Source of the DNA: Nitricoxidireducens sp046726235
GTDB lineage: Bacteria > Pseudomonadota > Gammaproteobacteria > Burkholderiales > Rhodocyclaceae
NCBI GenBank assembly: GCA_046726235.1
Contig: JBKPAD010000010.1
Span: forward strand, 620,001-684,000
Direction: 5' to 3'
DNA length: 64,000 nt
The translations under genes and the position numbers were made by a program. Shown in pieces: positions 60,546-64,000 of the stretch. The stretch's first letter is position 1; each line of letters opens with the position of its first letter. The notes below the pieces were generated by a model. It was not told the DNA's origin. It saw nothing but the letters and a program-made list of their open reading frames with translations, and did no database searches.

Positions 60546-62225
60546 ATGATCATCCTCAAGAACGTCACCCTGCGCCGCGGCACCAAGGTGCTGCTGGACA
60601 AGGCCTCCGTCACCATCAATCCCGGCGAGAAGGTGGGCCTGGTCGGCCGCAACGGCGCCGGCAAATCCACGCTCTTCGGCCTGCTCAACGGCAGCCTGCA
60701 CGAGGACGGGGGCGACTGCTCGATCCCCGGTCACTGGCGCATGGCGCAGGTGGCGCAGGACATGCCCGAGACCGAGCAGAGCGCCACCGACTTCGTGGTC
60801 GACGGCGACACCGCCCTGCTGGCGGCCCGCAACGAGGTGCATGACGCCGAGGCCAGCGACGACGGCATGCGCATGGCCGAGGCCTACATGGCCTTGAACG
60901 ACGCCGGCGAGCACGACGCCGAGCCGCGCGCCCAGGCGCTGATCCTCGGCCTCGGCTTCAAGGTCTCGGAACTCGGCAACCCGGTGAGCAGCTTTTCCGG
61001 CGGCTGGCGCATGCGCCTGCAACTGGCGCGCGCGCTGATGTGCCCCTCCGACCTGCTGCTGCTGGACGAGCCGACCAACCACCTCGACCTCGATGCCATG
61101 GTCTGGCTCGAGACGTGGCTCAAGCGCTACCCCGGCACGCTGGTGATGATCAGCCACGACCGCGAGTTCCTCGACGCCATCACGCAAGTCACGCTGCACA
61201 TCGACAGCGCGCGGCTGGTGCGCTACGGCGGCAACTATTCGACCTTCGAGGACATGCGCGCCGAGCAGATGGCGCTGCAGCAATCGACCTTCGCCCGCCA
61301 GCAGGAAAAGATCGCCCACCTGCAGCTCTTCATCAACCGCTTCAAGGCCAAGGCCAGCAAGGCCAAGCAGGCGCAAAGCCGCGTCAAGGCCCTGGAGCGC
61401 ATGGAGAAGATCGCGCCGGTGCTGACCGACGCCGAGTTCACCTTCGAATTCCAGGAGCCGGCCAACCTGCCCAATCCGATGCTGGTGATGGCGAATACCG
61501 CCATCGGCTATCCGCCGCCGCCGGACGCGCCGGCCGGCACCGCGCCCACCGTGATCGTGCGCAACATCAATCGCTCGGTGCATGCCGGCCAGCGCATCGG
61601 CATCCTCGGCGCCAACGGCCAGGGCAAGTCGACGCTGGTGAAGACCATCGCCCGCGACCTGGCGCCGATCAGCGGCGACGTCACCGAAGGCAAGGGCCTC
61701 AAGATCGGCTACTTCGCGCAGCAGGAACTCGACGTGCTGCGCCCGCAGGACACGCCGCTGGAACACATGACGCGCATGGCCAAGGAAGCCATCGCCGCCG
61801 GGCGCGGCAACGTCGCCGGCCGCGAGCAGGAACTGCGCACCTTCCTCGGCACCTTCAACTTCAGCGGCGAGATGGTCAAGCAGCCGGTGGGCACCATGAG
61901 CGGCGGCGAAAAGGCGCGCCTCGTGCTGTGCATGATCGTCTGGCAGCGCCCCAACCTGCTGCTGCTGGACGAGCCGACCAACCATCTCGATCTCTCGACC
62001 CGCGAAGCCCTGAGCGTGGCGCTCAACGAGTTCGAGGGCACGGTGATGCTGGTCAGCCACGACCGCGCCCTGCTGCGCTCGGTGTGCGACGAATTCTGGC
62101 TGGTCTCGCGCGGCGGCATCGGACCGTTCGACGGCGACCTCGACGACTACCAGCGCTACCTGCTCGACGAAGCCAAGCGTTCGCGCGAAGATGCCGCCAT
62201 GGCTCAGAAAAGGCGCGCCGCGTAG
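60546..62225 (+). CDS. ABC-F ATPase, YheS/Uup type
   Basis: A 559-residue soluble protein with two ABC cassettes and no membrane domain. Walker A copies are GRNGAGKST (about 36) and GANGQGKST (about 358). Signatures SFSGGWRMRLQLARAL and TMSGGEKARLVLCM precede LLLLDEPTNHLDL in each half. The linker between them is the charged helical arm typical of ABC-F proteins, which act on ribosomes or resistance. ATG at 60546 begins MIILKNVTLRRG; a longer open frame upstream lacks a better site. Confidence 0.93.
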   Translation: MIILKNVTLRRGTKVLLDKASVTINPGEKVGLVGRNGAGKSTLFGLLNGSLHEDGGDCSIPGHWRMAQVAQDMPETEQSATDFVVDGDTALLAARNEVHDAEASDDGMRMAEAYMALNDAGEHDAEPRAQALILGLGFKVSELGNPVSSFSGGWRMRLQLARALMCPSDLLLLDEPTNHLDLDAMVWLETWLKRYPGTLVMISHDREFLDAITQVTLHIDSARLVRYGGNYSTFEDMRAEQMALQQSTFARQQEKIAHLQLFINRFKAKASKAKQAQSRVKALERMEKIAPVLTDAEFTFEFQEPANLPNPMLVMANTAIGYPPPPDAPAGTAPTVIVRNINRSVHAGQRIGILGANGQGKSTLVKTIARDLAPISGDVTEGKGLKIGYFAQQELDVLRPQDTPLEHMTRMAKEAIAAGRGNVAGREQELRTFLGTFNFSGEMVKQPVGTMSGGEKARLVLCMIVWQRPNLLLLDEPTNHLDLSTREALSVALNEFEGTVMLVSHDRALLRSVCDEFWLVSRGGIGPFDGDLDDYQRYLLDEAKRSREDAAMAQKRRAA

Positions 62226-62253
62226 CGCGCGTCGAGCGTCACAGGGGACTGCC

Positions 62254-62640
62254 GTGGTGGTTCGTGTCGTGAGGCTGGGAAGTCCGCGCATCGAAGATGA
62301 AGGGCCGCGCATCGGCACGGTTCGTCGCCCGCCGCGCGGCGTTCCCAAGACCGAGTTCGCCGCGCAGAACTGGTACGACGTGTGGTTCCCCACCCTGGCG
62401 CCCAGCGCAGAAACCATGAAGCAGGGCCAGCAGGCCGAGAGTCCGGCGCAGTGGGCTGCGTTCGTCAGGAAGTACAAGGCCGAAATGTCGTCGCACGAGG
62501 CCAGCCATGCTCTCGAGCTCCTGGCCACCCTTTCCCATAGCAGCAACTTCTCCGTCGGCTGCTATTGCGAGAACGAAGCACGCTGTCATCGCTCGATCCT
62601 GCGCGCGCTCCTGGCTGAAAAGGGTGCGAAGCTCGAGTAG
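62254..62640 (+). CDS. DUF488 family protein
   Basis: A 128-residue protein. It starts VVVRVVRLGSPR, then EGPRIGTVRRPPRGVPKTEF and NWYDVWFPTLAPS, and ends with SVGCYCENEARCHRSILRALL, the conserved 'CxCxxxxxCHR' of DUF488. Function unknown. No ATG is available; GTG at 62254 (or the next codon, also GTG) follows AGGGGA. It lies 28 bases after the ABC-F gene. Confidence 0.75.
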   Translation: MVVRVVRLGSPRIEDEGPRIGTVRRPPRGVPKTEFAAQNWYDVWFPTLAPSAETMKQGQQAESPAQWAAFVRKYKAEMSSHEASHALELLATLSHSSNFSVGCYCENEARCHRSILRALLAEKGAKLE

Positions 62641-62646
62641 CGGCGG

Positions 62647-63951
62647 TCAGCTCGCGAACGCCGCCCCCAGCGCCGCCACCATGTAGGCCTGATCGAGAGC
62701 GCCGGCGCTCTCGCGGGCACTGTGCATCGCCCACATCGGCGAGCCGACGTCGACGCCGGCGATGCCGAGTCGGGCAGCGACGATGGGGCCGATGGTGCTG
62801 CCGCAGCCGAGATCGCCGCGGTGGGCGTACTGTTGGTAGGGCACGCCGGCCTGCTCGCAGAACGCCATGAAGCGCGCGGCGGTCTCGGCGCTGGTCGTAT
62901 AGCGCTGCTGCGCGTGAGTCTTGATGACCGGGCCGCGGTTGACCATGAGCTTGTGGCCCGGCTCGTAGGCGGCGGGGAAATTCGGCTGGTAGGCGTGCGC
63001 CATGTCGGCGCTGACGAAGAAGCTCTTCGCCATCGCGCGTCGGGCGTCCTCGCCGTCGAGGCCGGCGTGGAAGCACAGACGGCCGAGCACGTCGGCGGCG
63101 AAGCTGCCGCCAGCGCCGGTGGCGCTCTCGCTGCCGACTTCCTCGTGGTCGAACAGGGCGACGACGCAGGTGGCCGCCGGCGCTTCGGTGGCCGTCAGCG
63201 CCTGTAGCGCGGCATGGCAGGACGAGAGGTTGTCGAGCCGGCCGGCGGCGATGAACTCGCCCTCGGCGCCCCAGAACGCGCCTTTCTGGACGTCGTAGGC
63301 GGCGAGGTCCCAGCTCAGCAGGTCGGCAGCATCGGCCTGCGCGCGCTCGGCCAGCAATTGGCGCAGGCGCGCCTCGGCGGCGCCCTCGTCGTCCAGCATG
63401 CCGAGCAGCAGCGGCAGCTCGGTCTGCTTGTTGAGCTTGAGGCCCTGTTCGTTGACCTCGCGGTTCATGTGGATCGCGAGGTTCGGCAGCCGCAGCAGCG
63501 GCTCGTCGATGCACACCAGGCGCGGGCTCGGGCCGGCGGCGGTGCGCACGAAGACGCGGCCGGCGAGGCCGAGGTCGCGGTCGGCGAAGGTGGCGAGGAT
63601 CGGTCCGCCATAGACCTCGACGGTGAGGCGCATCAGGCCGTCGCCGGCCAGCGCCGGGCGCGGCTTGAGCCGCAGGCCGGGCGAATCGGTATGGGCGCCG
63701 ACGATGCGGAAGCCGGTTTCGGCGAGCGGCCCGCTGCCGGGCACGAAGGCCGTCAGCGAGGCACCGCCGCGCACGACGTAGTAGCGTCCGCCGGCGGCGA
63801 ACTGCCAGCGCTCGCCCTCCTCGAGGCGGACGAAGCCGTGCTCCTGCAGGCGCGCCTCCGCGCCGGCGACGGCGTGCCAGGGCGTCGGGCTGGCGTCGAT
63901 GAAGTCGAGGAGCTGGCGGGTGTGGGCGAGGCTGTCGGCGGGAAGCGGCAT
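62647..63951 (-). CDS. apeB: M18-family aminopeptidase (ApeB)
   Basis: A 434-residue zinc aminopeptidase that removes N-terminal acidic residues. Metal ligands and catalytic residues sit in GAHTDSPGLRLKP, AAGRLDNLSS, ALFDHEEVGSES and the C-terminal GSPMWAMHSARESAG; MVNRGPVIKTHAQQRYTT is another family stretch. It converges with the DUF488 gene, six bases away. Only 49 bases remain upstream to the window edge, without a recognisable gene. Confidence 0.94.
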   Translation of the reverse strand: MPLPADSLAHTRQLLDFIDASPTPWHAVAGAEARLQEHGFVRLEEGERWQFAAGGRYYVVRGGASLTAFVPGSGPLAETGFRIVGAHTDSPGLRLKPRPALAGDGLMRLTVEVYGGPILATFADRDLGLAGRVFVRTAAGPSPRLVCIDEPLLRLPNLAIHMNREVNEQGLKLNKQTELPLLLGMLDDEGAAEARLRQLLAERAQADAADLLSWDLAAYDVQKGAFWGAEGEFIAAGRLDNLSSCHAALQALTATEAPAATCVVALFDHEEVGSESATGAGGSFAADVLGRLCFHAGLDGEDARRAMAKSFFVSADMAHAYQPNFPAAYEPGHKLMVNRGPVIKTHAQQRYTTSAETAARFMAFCEQAGVPYQQYAHRGDLGCGSTIGPIVAARLGIAGVDVGSPMWAMHSARESAGALDQAYMVAALGAAFAS

Positions 63952-64000
63952 GGCGAAGGCGTCGAGAATCCGGGACGCGAAGCTTACCGCCGCGTCGGCG

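Overview
The window is roughly two-thirds G+C, densely packed, and bacterial. The gene set points to a betaproteobacterium, plausibly Rhodocyclales-like. Evidence: EarP beside an elongation factor P with Arg32, the lepA-lepB-DUF4845-rnc-era-recO-pdxJ-acpS-nagZ block, a PqiABC system, TamAB, RecBCD and a PHA synthase. The order is an inference; no rRNA is present to settle it.

Layout. Bases 1-4190 (+) hold signalling genes: the 3' end of a chemoreceptor-like gene, a PAS-GGDEF-EAL protein, a CheW-like protein and an HD-GYP protein that has lost its HD doublet. Bases 4325-8368 (-) hold rluA, tRNA-Cys, tRNA-Gly, pgsA, uvrC and a family-5-type uracil-DNA glycosylase; uvrC-pgsA-glyW-cysT is the order known from enterobacteria. 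earP and efp follow (+), ending at a strong terminator. Bases 10140-21033 (-) form one long run of envelope and stress genes: outer-membrane factor, EmrA, EmrB, a small RRM-like protein, an NAD(P)-binding protein, an MscS-type channel, two PqiA halves, PqiB and PqiC. Its promoter faces a tetR gene across a compact divergent control region with two copies of a 16-bp repeat.

Bases 21140-27390 (+) carry a thiolase, a 105-aa protein with an internal repeat, an SDR dehydrogenase and a PhaC-like DUF3141 protein, bracketed by two paralogous TetR genes whose upstream sites look alike. This may be one regulon tying acyl-CoA metabolism to efflux. Bases 27365-34778 (-) are the conserved lepA-to-nagZ operon. 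Bases 34942-45971 include two small secreted proteins (one frameshifted), an XRE regulator ahead of tamA-tamB, a triple-PAS diguanylate cyclase with a Cys-rich tail, several small proteins and htpX. PHA synthase (-) and a secreted metallo-beta-lactamase-fold protein (+) diverge near 47950.

Bases 48955-58141 encode RecC, RecB and RecD. The operon is interrupted between recB and recD by an HVO_A0114-type DNA-binding gene and what looks like the debris of its toxin partner. Bases 58142-60430 are a clearly lower-G+C accessory patch: an orphan P-loop ATPase, a DUF4160/DUF2442 toxin-antitoxin-like pair between two imperfect GGGACAG repeats, and a 24-bp perfect palindrome. The window closes with an ABC-F ATPase, a DUF488 protein and an M18 aminopeptidase.
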